64,000 nt of DNA. It comes from Hyphomicrobiaceae bacterium. Lineage in GTDB: Bacteria; Pseudomonadota; Alphaproteobacteria; Rhizobiales; Hyphomicrobiaceae. A program made the translations under genes and the position numbers. Positions 9,262 to 18,002 of the stretch are shown here, one piece after another (position 1 is the stretch's first letter; each line of letters starts with the position of its first letter). The stretch lies in NCBI GenBank assembly GCA_021730785.1, contig JAKFWF010000041.1:1-64000 (forward strand), given 5' to 3'. The notes under the pieces are model-generated. The model saw nothing but the letters and a program-made list of their open reading frames with translations. It had not been told where the DNA came from and made no database searches.

Positions 9262-9438
9262 ATGCAAGTGGCCGTCGATCCATTGGATGCCCTTTACCGG
9301 CAGGCTGCCTTTGACCATCTCAAGCTGCTGTTAGGCGGCGGGAGTACGATCGACCGAGTGAGCAACAGCTTGGACAGCGTGTTGTCTGAGATGATCAGGC
9401 CTCGGGCCGATGGAAAGTCGACGAACGGCAAGCCGTGA
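9262..9438 (+). CDS. Small hypothetical protein downstream of fic
   Basis: A 58-residue frame begins at ATG 9262, preceded by GAGGGAGG. It is 27 bases after the fic stop. The product has a DALYRQAAFDHLKLLLGGG helix and a STIDRVSNSLDSVLSEMIRP helix. I recognise no family. Its size and place would fit a small partner of the Fic protein, but nothing in the sequence proves that. It may also not be expressed. Confidence 0.4.
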   Translation: MQVAVDPLDALYRQAAFDHLKLLLGGGSTIDRVSNSLDSVLSEMIRPRADGKSTNGKP

Positions 9439-9818
9439 CGTGGATTGGCAATCCATGCTACGCTTGGTCAAATAATTGGAATGGTTGAGAGATGTGTGGC
9501 ACGCTATGGCGAATGATGGCGCCCAAAGCGGGTCTCGAATTGGGACGCTTCTTCTGGGCACCACTGGCTGATCTGCAAGTATTAAATGCTCCGTTCAGCC
9601 GGCTGATAGGTTTAGCCTGAGGGCTAGCCGCCGCAGCTGCGCGATCGCACCGGTTGCTGTACCCTGCACAGAAATGTTCTGAGTTCGGTGCGCGCATGCG
9701 TGCGCCAAGTCCCGCTGTCGCCATATCGATGCCGGTGCTTGTAAGATCGCTCCAGCCGTCAGAACATGCAGGTGTCGCAACGCCATTCTGAACTCGAACC
9801 GTCACGGGTGGACCCCAA
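9439..9818. other. 380-base gap without a convincing gene
   Basis: The stretch holds no recognisable coding homology. The best frame is 42 codons from ATG 9492 to a stop at 9620, starting MCGTLWRMMAPKAG, with only a weak ribosome site. No repeat or terminator with a T-run was seen. It probably contains decayed accessory DNA and the promoter of the dehydrogenase at 9819. Confidence 0.4.
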
Positions 9819-10895
9819 ATGAAGCGCTACAGAATCGCAGCCATTCCCGGCGACGGCATCGGCGGCGAAGTCATCTCGGCCGGCGTCGAGGTGCTCACGG
9901 CGCTGGCCAAGCGCCAAGGCAATTTCACCCTCGCATTCGATCACTTCGACTGGGGCGGCGCGTACTACAAGAAGCATGGCCGCATGATGCCAGCGAACGG
10001 CCGCGACCTGATCAAGTCGCATGATGCCATCCTGTTCGGCTCGGCCGGCCACCCCGACATCCCCGATCACATCACGTTGTGGGGCCTGCGGCTCGCCATC
10101 TGCCAGCCGTTCGACCAGTACGCCAACGTGCGCCCGACCCGCGTTCTGCCCGGCATCACGTCGCCCTTGCGTCACGTCAAGAACCGCGAACTCGATTGGG
10201 TGATCGTGCGCGAGAACTCGGAAGGGGAGTATGCGGGCGTCGGCGGGCGCGTGCATCAGGGCTCGCCGCTGGAGGCTGCGACCGATGTCGCCATGTTCAC
10301 GCGCGCCGGCGTCGAGCGCATCATGCGGTTCGCCTTCAAGCTCGCCCGGTCACGTCCGCGCAAGCTGCTGACGGTCGTCACCAAGTCGAATGCGCAGCGC
10401 CACGCGATGGTAATGTGGGACGAAATCGCCGTCGAGATTGCGGGCGAATTCCCGGACGTGACGTGGGACAAGATGCTGGTCGACGCCATGACCATGCGCA
10501 TGGTCATGAAACCGCAGACGATCGACACCGTTGTCGCAACCAACCTGCACGCCGACATCCTGTCCGACCTCGCCGCCGCCTTGGCCGGATCGCTCGGCAT
10601 CGCGCCGACGGCAAACCTCAATCCCGAGCGCACATTCCCCTCGATGTTCGAGCCGATCCACGGCTCGGCGTTCGACATCATGGGCCGCGGCATCGCCAAT
10701 CCGATCGGCACGTTCTGGTCGGCCGTCATGCTGCTCGAGCATCTGGGCGAACAGCCTGCTGCCGACCGCCTGATGCAGGCGATCGAGCGGGTGACGGCGG
10801 ACGCGCGCTTCCACACGCCCGATCTTGGCGGGCGCGCACGCACGATCGATGTGACGGCGGCGGTCATCGACGCGCTGCACGGCGCCAACAGCTGA
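9819..10895 (+). CDS. Tartrate/D-malate dehydrogenase (isocitrate/isopropylmalate dehydrogenase family)
   Basis: The product has 358 residues. It opens with YRIAAIPGDGIGGEV and carries the substrate-binding VRENSEGEY and the metal-binding segment ATNLHADILSDLAAALAGSLG. It ends with EPIHGSAFDIMGRGIANPIGT, the NAD-binding loop. The HITLWGLRLAICQPFDQYANVRP stretch is characteristic of the TtuC/DmlA branch rather than LeuB. Enzymes of this group oxidise and decarboxylate D-malate or tartrate with NAD. No other tartrate gene lies nearby, so the physiological substrate is inferred from family only. Confidence 0.88.
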   Translation: MKRYRIAAIPGDGIGGEVISAGVEVLTALAKRQGNFTLAFDHFDWGGAYYKKHGRMMPANGRDLIKSHDAILFGSAGHPDIPDHITLWGLRLAICQPFDQYANVRPTRVLPGITSPLRHVKNRELDWVIVRENSEGEYAGVGGRVHQGSPLEAATDVAMFTRAGVERIMRFAFKLARSRPRKLLTVVTKSNAQRHAMVMWDEIAVEIAGEFPDVTWDKMLVDAMTMRMVMKPQTIDTVVATNLHADILSDLAAALAGSLGIAPTANLNPERTFPSMFEPIHGSAFDIMGRGIANPIGTFWSAVMLLEHLGEQPAADRLMQAIERVTADARFHTPDLGGRARTIDVTAAVIDALHGANS

Positions 10896-10948
10896 GGTCT
10901 GACGCCTGCCCCCCAACGCATCTGCAAGAGCCGGAGTTTTAGTGAAGA

Positions 10949-10986
10949 TTGACCGCGTCTGCCCGATGCACTACACTGTGGTGCAT
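10949..10986 (+). promoter_or_regulatory. Toxin-antitoxin promoter with 21-base operator palindrome
   Basis: A -35 box TTGACC (10949-10954) is followed after exactly 17 bases by a -10 box TACACT (10972-10977). A 21-base palindrome (10966-10986) with ATGCAC and GTGCAT outer arms pairs in 9 of 10 positions. It covers the -10 box and reaches the second base of the antitoxin ATG at 10985. The expected transcription start is at about 10984, so the message would be leaderless. An RHH antitoxin binding here would repress its own operon. Confidence 0.7.
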
Positions 10987-11308
10987 GAGCAAAACGGAAG
11001 TCTACAGCTGGCGCGTCGCACCTGATCTCAAGCGCAAGCTCGAAGAGAGGGCGCACGCCGAAAAGCAGAGCGTCAGCGCGGTAATCGAGAGTGCCTGCCG
11101 GGCCTGGATCGAGCAATCCAACGATACCACGGTCCAGGTCGAAAAATTTGCGCCACGTCGGCGCGCACTGCTGAAACTGTTCGAGGCGGCTCGCGCATCA
11201 GACCAGGACGCTCCAACGCCTGAACCGGCGACCAACGCCAACATCCAGAAGGCCTTTGCCGCAAAGCTGAGTGCCGATCGCAAGAAGTGGGATCGCAGTG
11301 CTGGTTGA
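10985..11308 (+). CDS. Ribbon-helix-helix antitoxin
   Basis: The product has 107 residues. Its N-terminal 45 residues (TEVYSWRVAPDLKRKLEERA, then SVSAVIESACRAWIEQ) form a ribbon-helix-helix DNA-binding fold: a short strand and two helices. The rest is a charged tail that would wrap the toxin. Its stop overlaps the start of the PIN toxin. ATG 10985 is preferred to an upstream GTG at 10949 because the latter lies in the -35 box. It should neutralise the toxin and repress the operon through the palindrome on its own start codon. Confidence 0.82.
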   Translation: MSKTEVYSWRVAPDLKRKLEERAHAEKQSVSAVIESACRAWIEQSNDTTVQVEKFAPRRRALLKLFEAARASDQDAPTPEPATNANIQKAFAAKLSADRKKWDRSAG

Positions 11309-11705
11309 CACTGGCGTTCTCCTGGCCGCCATCTCACCGCGCGACCGTCGCAATGCGCAATGTGCGCAGCTGCTCGCAGATTCCAAAGTTCCGCTCATGA
11401 CAACATTGCCAGTGTTGACCGAGCTCTTCTATTTCATCCAGGGCAACCAGAGATTGACCGACCTCGCTTGGCGCTATTTCGAAAGCGACGTGATCGAGAT
11501 TGCTGCAATTACCGATCTCGACCTGCCGGCGATTCAACGGCTCATGACCCGTTACGCCGACCGGCCCATGGATTTCGCCGATGCGACGCTCGTGCATGTG
11601 GCAGGACGCGAGAGTATCGCGGACATTTTGACCATCGATCACGACGATTTCGAAACCTACCGGTTCGGCCGCAATCGCAAATTTCGCATATGGCCCGCAC
11701 GTTGA
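11298..11705 (+). CDS. PIN-domain ribonuclease toxin (VapC type)
   Basis: The product has 135 residues and begins VLVDTGVLLAAIS, with the first catalytic Asp at residue 4. Further acidic residues of the PIN active site are Glu in PVLTELFYF, Asp in DFADATLVH and Asp in TIDHDDF. The start is taken as GTG 11298, which overlaps the antitoxin stop (11306-11308) and gives the usual PIN N-terminus; GTG 11271 would add nine residues. It would cleave RNA with Mg2+, tRNA being the common target of the family. The overlap indicates translational coupling. Confidence 0.85.
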   Translation: MLVDTGVLLAAISPRDRRNAQCAQLLADSKVPLMTTLPVLTELFYFIQGNQRLTDLAWRYFESDVIEIAAITDLDLPAIQRLMTRYADRPMDFADATLVHVAGRESIADILTIDHDDFETYRFGRNRKFRIWPAR

Positions 11706-11744
11706 GCCTTGCCGACTGCATCTGCGCCCCCTAAACGGACGGCG

Positions 11745-12242
11745 ATGGAAAGCGTCGACTCCCACAAATCCTGGCTCTGGGGCCGCTGGTCGCAAGTGGC
11801 ACTGACAGTGGCTGTAATGACGTGCGCCCTCGATCAGGCACATAAGCTGTATATGCTGCTGATTTATCGCATCCAGGACAAGGGCACCGTGTATGTGCTG
11901 CCGTTCCTCAACTATAAATACGTCAGTAATCCCGGTATCAGCTACGGTTTGATGCCAGGGTGGCTTGGTCCACAGACCCTGTCGGCGTTCTCGGTCTTGG
12001 CCTCTCTTGGCCTCTACGTCTGGCTGGTGCACGGGCCGACCACCAGGCTGATCGCGTGGAGCCTCGGCCTGATCATCGGCGGCGCAATTGGCAATGCAAT
12101 CGACCGGCTTTGGCTCGGCGGCGTCGCCGACTACTTTTCGCTGCACGCGTTCGGGTTTTACTGGTACGTGTTCAATATCGCCGACGTGGCGATTGTTGCG
12201 GGCGTGGCCGGGCTGTTGTACGATTCCATTCGGGGCAGTTGA
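11745..12242 (+). CDS. lspA: Lipoprotein signal peptidase (signal peptidase II)
   Basis: The product has 165 residues and four membrane helices. The two catalytic Asp residues stand in GNAIDRL (Asp120) and VFNIADVAI (Asp147), and the conserved SNPGISYGL loop is present. It removes signal peptides from diacylated prolipoproteins in the inner membrane. A TTG frame extension upstream exists, but ATG 11745 matches normal length. The next gene encodes a protein with a lipobox, a natural substrate. Confidence 0.93.
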   Translation: MESVDSHKSWLWGRWSQVALTVAVMTCALDQAHKLYMLLIYRIQDKGTVYVLPFLNYKYVSNPGISYGLMPGWLGPQTLSAFSVLASLGLYVWLVHGPTTRLIAWSLGLIIGGAIGNAIDRLWLGGVADYFSLHAFGFYWYVFNIADVAIVAGVAGLLYDSIRGS

Positions 12243-12302
12243 GTCGCATTGGTGCCGCATTGCGGCTTTAGTGCCACGAAGGTTCGTTGGAGATTTGAGC
12301 CG

Positions 12303-12800
12303 ATGACTACCGCCAAGCAACTTCGCACTCTGGCCACCACGGCCGCCCTCGCGCTTGCAACGCTCGGTGGTGGCTGCGGATTCGGCATCGGCGATGTGGA
12401 ATTGAACGGCTCGGTATTCGACAAGCTCGGCGTTGGCAGCAATTCGACGTCTGCCACTAAGGATGTGAAAGTCCCCGTGCGCCAGGGGCTGGTGTTGCCG
12501 CCCAACTTGGAGCGCCTGCCGGAGCCGGGTTCGGGCAGCGCTGAGTCGCAAGTGGCCACCGCCGCATTGCCGGTCGACCCCGAACAGCGTCGGGTCGCAG
12601 CTGCAAGCAAAACCGAGCGTGAGCATCGCGAGTTCTGCGAAACCGCCAAGCAACGGGCCAAGGTCAACAACGATCCGCGGTCGATCAACGGCCCGCTCGG
12701 CCGCTGCGACGGCTCGATTTTGGATACCTTCTCTTTCAACACACCGGTGCAGATCGACGCTGGCGGCTCGGCCCCCGCACCCTCGCCATCGAAGCGTTGA
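12303..12800 (+). CDS. Putative lipoprotein between lspA and the M16 genes
   Basis: The product has 165 residues. The signal peptide ends in a lipobox LGGGC (Cys near residue 23), after which FGIGDVELNGSVFDKLG follows. The middle is rich in Ser, Pro and Ala and the C-terminus is of low complexity. I recognise no named domain. It is probably anchored in the outer or inner membrane. ATG 12303 is chosen because it places the signal peptide correctly; the GTG at 12249 does not. Confidence 0.75.
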   Translation: MTTAKQLRTLATTAALALATLGGGCGFGIGDVELNGSVFDKLGVGSNSTSATKDVKVPVRQGLVLPPNLERLPEPGSGSAESQVATAALPVDPEQRRVAAASKTEREHREFCETAKQRAKVNNDPRSINGPLGRCDGSILDTFSFNTPVQIDAGGSAPAPSPSKR

Positions 12801-12864
12801 CGAATGGCCACCACCCGATTCACTCGGGTTGCCTCCACTGCTGACGATATTACGCCATAGTAAT

Positions 12865-12895
12865 TTGACATAACGCACCCGCTGACCAACATACT
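12865..12895 (+). promoter_or_regulatory. Candidate promoter for the M16 peptidase operon
   Basis: TTGACA at 12865-12870 is a perfect -35 box. CATACT at 12890-12895 could serve as -10 after 19 bases, or ACATAC after 18. It lies about 110 bases before the first M16 start in a stretch without genes. The spacing is longer than ideal. Confidence 0.35.
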
Positions 12896-13002
12896 GAGGG
12901 CGTCTATGCGGCGTCCATTGCCGCTCGAACGCACGACGGCTGCCGAACCGATCAGTACTGTTCGGAAAGCTCCAGGAACAGGCAAAAGGACTGCAATCCC
13001 CA

Positions 13003-14412
13003 ATGTCTCCCACGTATCCGCGCGCGTTCCGGCCGACACCTCTGATCAAACTCGCAACCCTGCTGGCGGCAACCCTCCCCATGATCGTATTCGCTTCCGA
13101 CGTTGTCCTGGCGCAGGCCCGTACGCGGGTCGGTGAATTCACGCTTGCAAACGGCATGCGCGGCATCGTCGTGCCCGATAATCGCGCCCCCGTCGTCACG
13201 CACATGGTGTGGTATCGCGTGGGCGCCGCCGATGAACCGCAGGGCGTGTCCGGCATCGCGCATTTCCTCGAGCATCTGATGTTCAAGGCGACGGAGAAGA
13301 TCGCGGCCGGCGAGTTCTCGAAGATCGTGTCGCGTCTCGGCGGCCAGGACAACGCCTTCACCGGCCACGATGCCACGGCCTATTTCCAGCGCGTTGCCAA
13401 GGATCGGCTACCGACCGTCATGAAGATGGAGGCGGATCGCATGATCAACCTCAAGCTCGCCGAGAAGGAAGTGCTGACCGAGCGCGACGTGATCCTCGAA
13501 GAGCGCCGCAGCCGCATCGAGAACAGTCCGAGCGCGATCCTGGGCGAGCAGATGGATGCGGCCCTTTATCAATCGCACCCCTACAAGATTCCGGTGATCG
13601 GCTGGGAGCACGAGATGGCGAAGTTGAGCCGCGATGATGCTCTCTCATTCTACAAGCGGCATTACGCGCCCAACAACGCGATCCTGGTGGTGTCGGGCGA
13701 TGTCACGCTCGATGAAGTGAAGAAGCTGGCGGAAGAGGCCTTCGGTGCCATCCCGGCGAACCCGGCGATCAAGACCCGGCAACGTCCGTCAGACCCGGAG
13801 CATCGCGCCGCCCGCCGCGTCGACTACAAGGATCCGCGCGCCGGCAAACCGACGCTGTCACGCAGCTACATCGCGCCGAGCTACACCAAGTCCAAGCCTG
13901 GTGAAGGCGAAGCGCTCGATCTCCTCATGAAGATCGTCGGCTCGGGCGCCACCAGCCGGCTGTATCAGAAGCTCGTGGCGGAACAGAAGATCGCATCCAG
14001 CGCTGGCGGCTATTATTCGGGCTCCGGGCTCGATTCAGGCAAGATCGGGGTCTATGGCGTACCCGCCGACGGACAGACGCTCGAGGCACTGGAAGCCGGC
14101 ATCGATGCCGTCATTGCCGAGGTCAAGGACAAGGGCGTGACAGCGGAAGAACTGGCCCGTGCCAAAACCGGCTACGTCGCCGAGTACGTCTACGAAAGCG
14201 ACAACCAGGCGACGCTGGCGCGCCGCTACGGCTGGGGCGTGGTCGTTGGCCGCAGCATCGCCGAGATCGACAGCTGGCCGGATTTGATTGGCAAGGTGAC
14301 ATTGGAGGATGTGAAGAAGGCCGCAGCAGCTCACCTCGATATTCGCCGCTCTGTCACCGGCCGCCTGATCCCGGTGGCCGACGGCAAAACACCCGGGCCC
14401 GGCCGCACATGA
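13003..14412 (+). CDS. M16 zinc metallopeptidase, catalytic subunit type
   Basis: The product has 469 residues. A signal peptide (about 1-38) precedes an M16 domain with the inverted zinc motif HFLEH (His87, Glu90, His91) and the distal Glu in ERDVILEERR. A second, inactive M16 domain follows (about 200-440). It resembles the processing peptidase/PqqF-like pairs of Proteobacteria and should act in the periplasm. The next gene encodes a related protein without the zinc motif, which suggests a heterodimer. Confidence 0.9.
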   Translation: MSPTYPRAFRPTPLIKLATLLAATLPMIVFASDVVLAQARTRVGEFTLANGMRGIVVPDNRAPVVTHMVWYRVGAADEPQGVSGIAHFLEHLMFKATEKIAAGEFSKIVSRLGGQDNAFTGHDATAYFQRVAKDRLPTVMKMEADRMINLKLAEKEVLTERDVILEERRSRIENSPSAILGEQMDAALYQSHPYKIPVIGWEHEMAKLSRDDALSFYKRHYAPNNAILVVSGDVTLDEVKKLAEEAFGAIPANPAIKTRQRPSDPEHRAARRVDYKDPRAGKPTLSRSYIAPSYTKSKPGEGEALDLLMKIVGSGATSRLYQKLVAEQKIASSAGGYYSGSGLDSGKIGVYGVPADGQTLEALEAGIDAVIAEVKDKGVTAEELARAKTGYVAEYVYESDNQATLARRYGWGVVVGRSIAEIDSWPDLIGKVTLEDVKKAAAAHLDIRRSVTGRLIPVADGKTPGPGRT

Positions 14413-14450
14413 ACCTCGCCGTCACGCAGTCACGAACGAACCCATAGGTC

Positions 14451-15794
14451 ATGATCATGTTGCGTCGCTTCACTGCCGTGCTCCTTGCCCTTGTGACCTT
14501 GCCCCTGTTTGCGTTCACCACTCCTGAGGCCCACGCCATGAAGATCCAAGCCGTCAAGAGTCCTGGTGGCATCGAGGCCTGGCTTGTGGAAGAACACAGC
14601 GTGCCGCTGATCGCCCTGCGGTTCGCTTTCAGCGGCGGCAACGCCCAGGACGCGACGGGCAAGGATGGCCTTGCCAACTTCATGACTGGCATGATGGACG
14701 AGGGCGCCGGCGACCTTACGGCCGTGCAATTCCAGCAGGCGATGGAAAATATCGCCATGCGCATGGGCTTCGAGGATAGCCGCGACTATCTCTATGGCAG
14801 CCTGGAAACGCTCACGCTAAACCGCGACAAGGCCGTCGAACTGCTGCGTCTCGCGATCAACAAGCCACGCTTCGATGCCGACGCCGTCGAGCGGGTCAAG
14901 GCGCAGTTGCTGGCCAACCTCGCCTTTGCGGCAAAGAGCCCCGATCAGGTGCTGGCCAAGGAATTCAGCGCACTGCTGTATCCCGATCACCCCTATGGCC
15001 GCCCCTCCAGCGGCACGGCCGAAACGGTCGGCAGCATCACCGGTGCCGACCTCGAGGCCTACCGCCGCCGCGTGTTCGCGCGCAGCAACCTGAAGGTCGT
15101 GGCGGTCGGCGATATCGACGCGAAGACGCTCGGTGTGGTCCTCGACCAGGTGTTCGGCAGCTTGCCTGCCAAGGCCGAGCTGACGCCAGTGCCGGCGGTG
15201 GCACTGCCGGCCGGTGGCCAGCTCAAGGTGGTCGAGATGAACGTGCCGCAGTCGGTCGCAAGCTTCGCGGTCAACGGCATTACCCGCAAGGACCCGGACT
15301 TCATTGCAGCCTTCGTGCTCAACCAGATCATTGGCGGCGGCGGGTTCGCCTCGCGACTGATGGAGGAGGTGCGCGAAAAGCGCGGTCTCGCCTATTCGGT
15401 CTACAGTTATCTGCAGCCGATGCAGAGCGCGTCGGTGTTTGCTGGCGGCGTCGCCACCAAGAACGAAGAGATGGCGCAGTCGATCGAGGTGATCCGGTCC
15501 GAGTTGAAGCGCATGGCGGACGAGGGTCCGACCAAGGCCGAGTGGGAGAACTCGCGCTCGTTCCTGACCGGATCCTACGCGCTTCGGTTCGACACCAATT
15601 CGAAGATCGCAAACCAACTGCTGGCGATCCAGCAGGACGACTTGGGCATCGACTATGTTGACAAGCGCAATGCCCAGATCGAGGCTATCACGATCGATGA
15701 TCTGAAGCGCGTGGCCAAGAGGCTGCTCAAGAGCGATCAGTTGATCTTCATGGTGGTCGGCAAGCCGAAGAACCTCGCCAGCAGCAAGAGCTGA
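14451..15794 (+). CDS. M16-like subunit without zinc motif
   Basis: The product has 447 residues with a signal peptide (about 1-28). The position of HxxEH reads GLANFMTGMMDEGAG, so the zinc ligands are missing. The substrate-binding C-terminal M16 domain, with GGGGFASRLMEEVREKRGLAYSVYS, is well kept. This is the normal pattern of the non-catalytic partner in bacterial M16 pairs. It starts 38 bases after the catalytic gene and ends 8 bases before pgi. Confidence 0.88.
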   Translation: MIMLRRFTAVLLALVTLPLFAFTTPEAHAMKIQAVKSPGGIEAWLVEEHSVPLIALRFAFSGGNAQDATGKDGLANFMTGMMDEGAGDLTAVQFQQAMENIAMRMGFEDSRDYLYGSLETLTLNRDKAVELLRLAINKPRFDADAVERVKAQLLANLAFAAKSPDQVLAKEFSALLYPDHPYGRPSSGTAETVGSITGADLEAYRRRVFARSNLKVVAVGDIDAKTLGVVLDQVFGSLPAKAELTPVPAVALPAGGQLKVVEMNVPQSVASFAVNGITRKDPDFIAAFVLNQIIGGGGFASRLMEEVREKRGLAYSVYSYLQPMQSASVFAGGVATKNEEMAQSIEVIRSELKRMADEGPTKAEWENSRSFLTGSYALRFDTNSKIANQLLAIQQDDLGIDYVDKRNAQIEAITIDDLKRVAKRLLKSDQLIFMVVGKPKNLASSKS

Positions 15795-15802
15795 GCGCTG
15801 CC

Positions 15803-17149
15803 ATGACCTCCACGTCGACTGCGCAACTGCCCTATGTGCAGTCGATCGCCGGGTGCTTGCCCGGCACCATTGGTGATCATGGCCTTGGCGAAGCGGAGCT
15901 GGCCGCCATCCTGGCGAAGCTCGCCCCGCACCTGACGCGCCTCGCCGATGACAACGTCATGGGCCGCCTGCCGCTCCTGCAGGTGCCGGATGAAACCGCC
16001 GACATCGACGCGGCACGGACAGCGCTCGCGACGCTGTGCGAAGGCGCCAGGACGATCGTTTTCTTCGGCACCGGCGGCTCCAGTCTTGGCGGGCAGACCC
16101 TGGCACAGTTCGCCGGGTGGAACATCCCGGGCGGCGCCGACGAAGCTCAGAAGCGGCGTCCGCGCACGCGTTTCTATGACAACCTTGACCCTGTAACCTT
16201 GCAATCCAGTCTCGCCAGCCTCGACCTGATGACCACGCGGTTCGTCGTCACGTCAAAGTCCGGCAACACGGCCGAAACGCTGGCCCAGGCGATCGCAGCC
16301 CTCGACAACGTCATGCTCGCCGGCCTGCCGCCCCACCTGCTGTTCCTCGGACTGACCGAACCGGCGGTGCCTGGCCGGAAGAATGGGTTGCGCCAGCTGT
16401 TCGATGCGCACGGCATTCCCCTCCTCGACCATCACACCGGTATCGGCGGGCGCTTTTCCGGCCTTACCAACGTCGGCTTGCTGCCGGCGCTCGTCCGCGG
16501 GCTCGATGTGGCGGCGATCCGGCGCGGCGCCAAGATGGTGGTCGACGGCTTGCGGGCACGGCCGCTGCCGATGGCCTATCCACCTGCACTCGGCGCGGCG
16601 CTCGCCATTGGCCTTGCCAAGGAGCGCGGCATCCGCATCCAAGTCATGATGCCCTATGCCGACCGGCTCGGCCGTTTCGCCGAGTGGTTCGTGCAGTTGT
16701 GGGCGGAAAGCCTCGGCAAGAGCGGCGAAGGCACGACGCCCATCGCCTGCCTCGGGCCGCTCGACCAGCACAGCCAGCTGCAGCTGTTCATGGATGGCCC
16801 ACGCGAGCATCTCATAACCGTGCTGCGCGTCAGGACGGCTGGCACCGGCAACCGGATCGATCCGGCGCTCGCCAGAACCGCCGGCCTCGACGAAATGGCC
16901 GGCCGCACCGTCGGTGATCTCGTCGCAGCCCAGGCGCACGGCGTGGCCGAGGCGCTTGCCAGGGCCGGCCGCCCGGTGCGCACGTTCGATATCGCACGTC
17001 CCAATGAGGAAGCCATCGGCGCGCTGATGATGCACTTCATGATCGAGACCATTCTCGCCGGCCGCGTGCTCGGCATCGATCCGTTCGACCAGCCGGCCGT
17101 GGAACTCGCGAAAGTGCTTTCGCGCGAGCGGCTGGTGCGGGCAAGCTGA
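15803..17149 (+). CDS. pgi: Glucose-6-phosphate isomerase
   Basis: The product has 448 residues with two SIS sugar-isomerase halves. It shows FFGTGGSSLGGQTL and TSKSGNTAETL for phosphate binding, GIGGRFSGLTNVGLLPA, and the C-terminal signature region LWAESLGKSGEGTTP. It interconverts glucose-6-phosphate and fructose-6-phosphate. At 448 residues it is shorter than the 540-residue enterobacterial form, like the archaeal/alphaproteobacterial short forms. It begins 8 bases after the second M16 gene, so probably shares its transcript. Confidence 0.88.
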   Translation: MTSTSTAQLPYVQSIAGCLPGTIGDHGLGEAELAAILAKLAPHLTRLADDNVMGRLPLLQVPDETADIDAARTALATLCEGARTIVFFGTGGSSLGGQTLAQFAGWNIPGGADEAQKRRPRTRFYDNLDPVTLQSSLASLDLMTTRFVVTSKSGNTAETLAQAIAALDNVMLAGLPPHLLFLGLTEPAVPGRKNGLRQLFDAHGIPLLDHHTGIGGRFSGLTNVGLLPALVRGLDVAAIRRGAKMVVDGLRARPLPMAYPPALGAALAIGLAKERGIRIQVMMPYADRLGRFAEWFVQLWAESLGKSGEGTTPIACLGPLDQHSQLQLFMDGPREHLITVLRVRTAGTGNRIDPALARTAGLDEMAGRTVGDLVAAQAHGVAEALARAGRPVRTFDIARPNEEAIGALMMHFMIETILAGRVLGIDPFDQPAVELAKVLSRERLVRAS

Positions 17150-17180
17150 GCGCAGTTCTTATCGCCACACGGGCAGGATT

Positions 17181-17819
17181 TCAGCCTTGCCGCCGTCCGA
17201 AAGCAGCGCGCGGTGCCGCCGGCGCGGCCACCATTCGTGATTGCCGTGCCACCGGTGCCGCCCGCGCGACCGATTGCGCTGTCGCAGGCGTTGGCCGCGT
17301 GATCGCCATTTCCGCCCGCTTCATCCAGTCATCACCGGTTGAAGGAACCGGCATGGCTGCAACAGGGGCCGGCGCTTCTTGCGATGAGCCACCCAGCTTT
17401 TTTTTGAACAGCACTGCGATCGCGATCAGCCCGATGATGACGACCCAGAAGGCGCCACCCCAACCGCCGATTCCGCTCAAACTTAAGGGGCGCTCGGGAA
17501 CCGGTGGCAGGGACTTCATGCCGCTCAACAGCACAATAGCGTCGAGCATTTTTGGCGACCACTGCAGATAGCGCGTGTCGGTCACGTAGCCGACCCATTT
17601 CCCGTTATCTTTGGCATCCCAATGGTAGCCCAAATCGATCTGCTTGCCGTCCTTGGTCAAGAACGGCAGACCTTTCGGCAGTTCCTTGACAAACACCAGC
17701 GCCTCGCCCTTCGAGAAGGACGGGATTGGAATGGCAATCCCGCGGCGGCGCGCCTCGGCCGTGTTCGCGGTCAATCCAACAAGCAGCAAAGTACATAACA
17801 ATAACAGGCAGCGACGCAT
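17181..17819 (-). CDS. Membrane protein of unknown function
   Basis: The product has 212 residues from ATG 17819. It has a signal peptide (MRRCLLLLCTLLLVGLTANTAEA), a soluble domain of about 90 residues with YHWDAKDNGKWVGYVTDTRY, and a membrane helix (GAFWVVIIGLIAIAVLFKKK). A Pro/Ala-rich cytoplasmic tail follows. I recognise no family. A run of eight A residues encodes the FKKK after the helix. The frame remains open upstream through fumC on the other strand up to 19289, but that extension is an antisense artefact. Confidence 0.7.
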   Translation of the reverse strand: MRRCLLLLCTLLLVGLTANTAEARRRGIAIPIPSFSKGEALVFVKELPKGLPFLTKDGKQIDLGYHWDAKDNGKWVGYVTDTRYLQWSPKMLDAIVLLSGMKSLPPVPERPLSLSGIGGWGGAFWVVIIGLIAIAVLFKKKLGGSSQEAPAPVAAMPVPSTGDDWMKRAEMAITRPTPATAQSVARAAPVARQSRMVAAPAAPRAAFGRRQG

Positions 17820-18002
17820 GGTGCGGTCAATCCGAAATCGGCTCCTGACTACCATCCCAACATTTTTCTGTGAGTATCCCGTTACTGGAGTGGGTAAACG
17901 AACCATTGCCATGGCTCGACCGTTCCCGGCCTCGCAACAACCATTCCCGCGTGATACGTGCTGCCGGCAACACCAGTCGCCATTCGCCAATGAGGCCGCC
18001 CG

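Noticed and set aside
11334-13376. 680-codon minus-strand frame across the PIN toxin, lspA, lipoprotein and M16 genes
   Set aside because: It opposes four convincing genes, has no recognisable domain and no ribosome site. It is a shadow of GC-rich codon use.
17398-17408. Run of eight T as a possible terminator or frameshift site
   Set aside because: On the coding strand it encodes FKKK right after a membrane helix, a normal positive-inside stop, and no stem precedes it.
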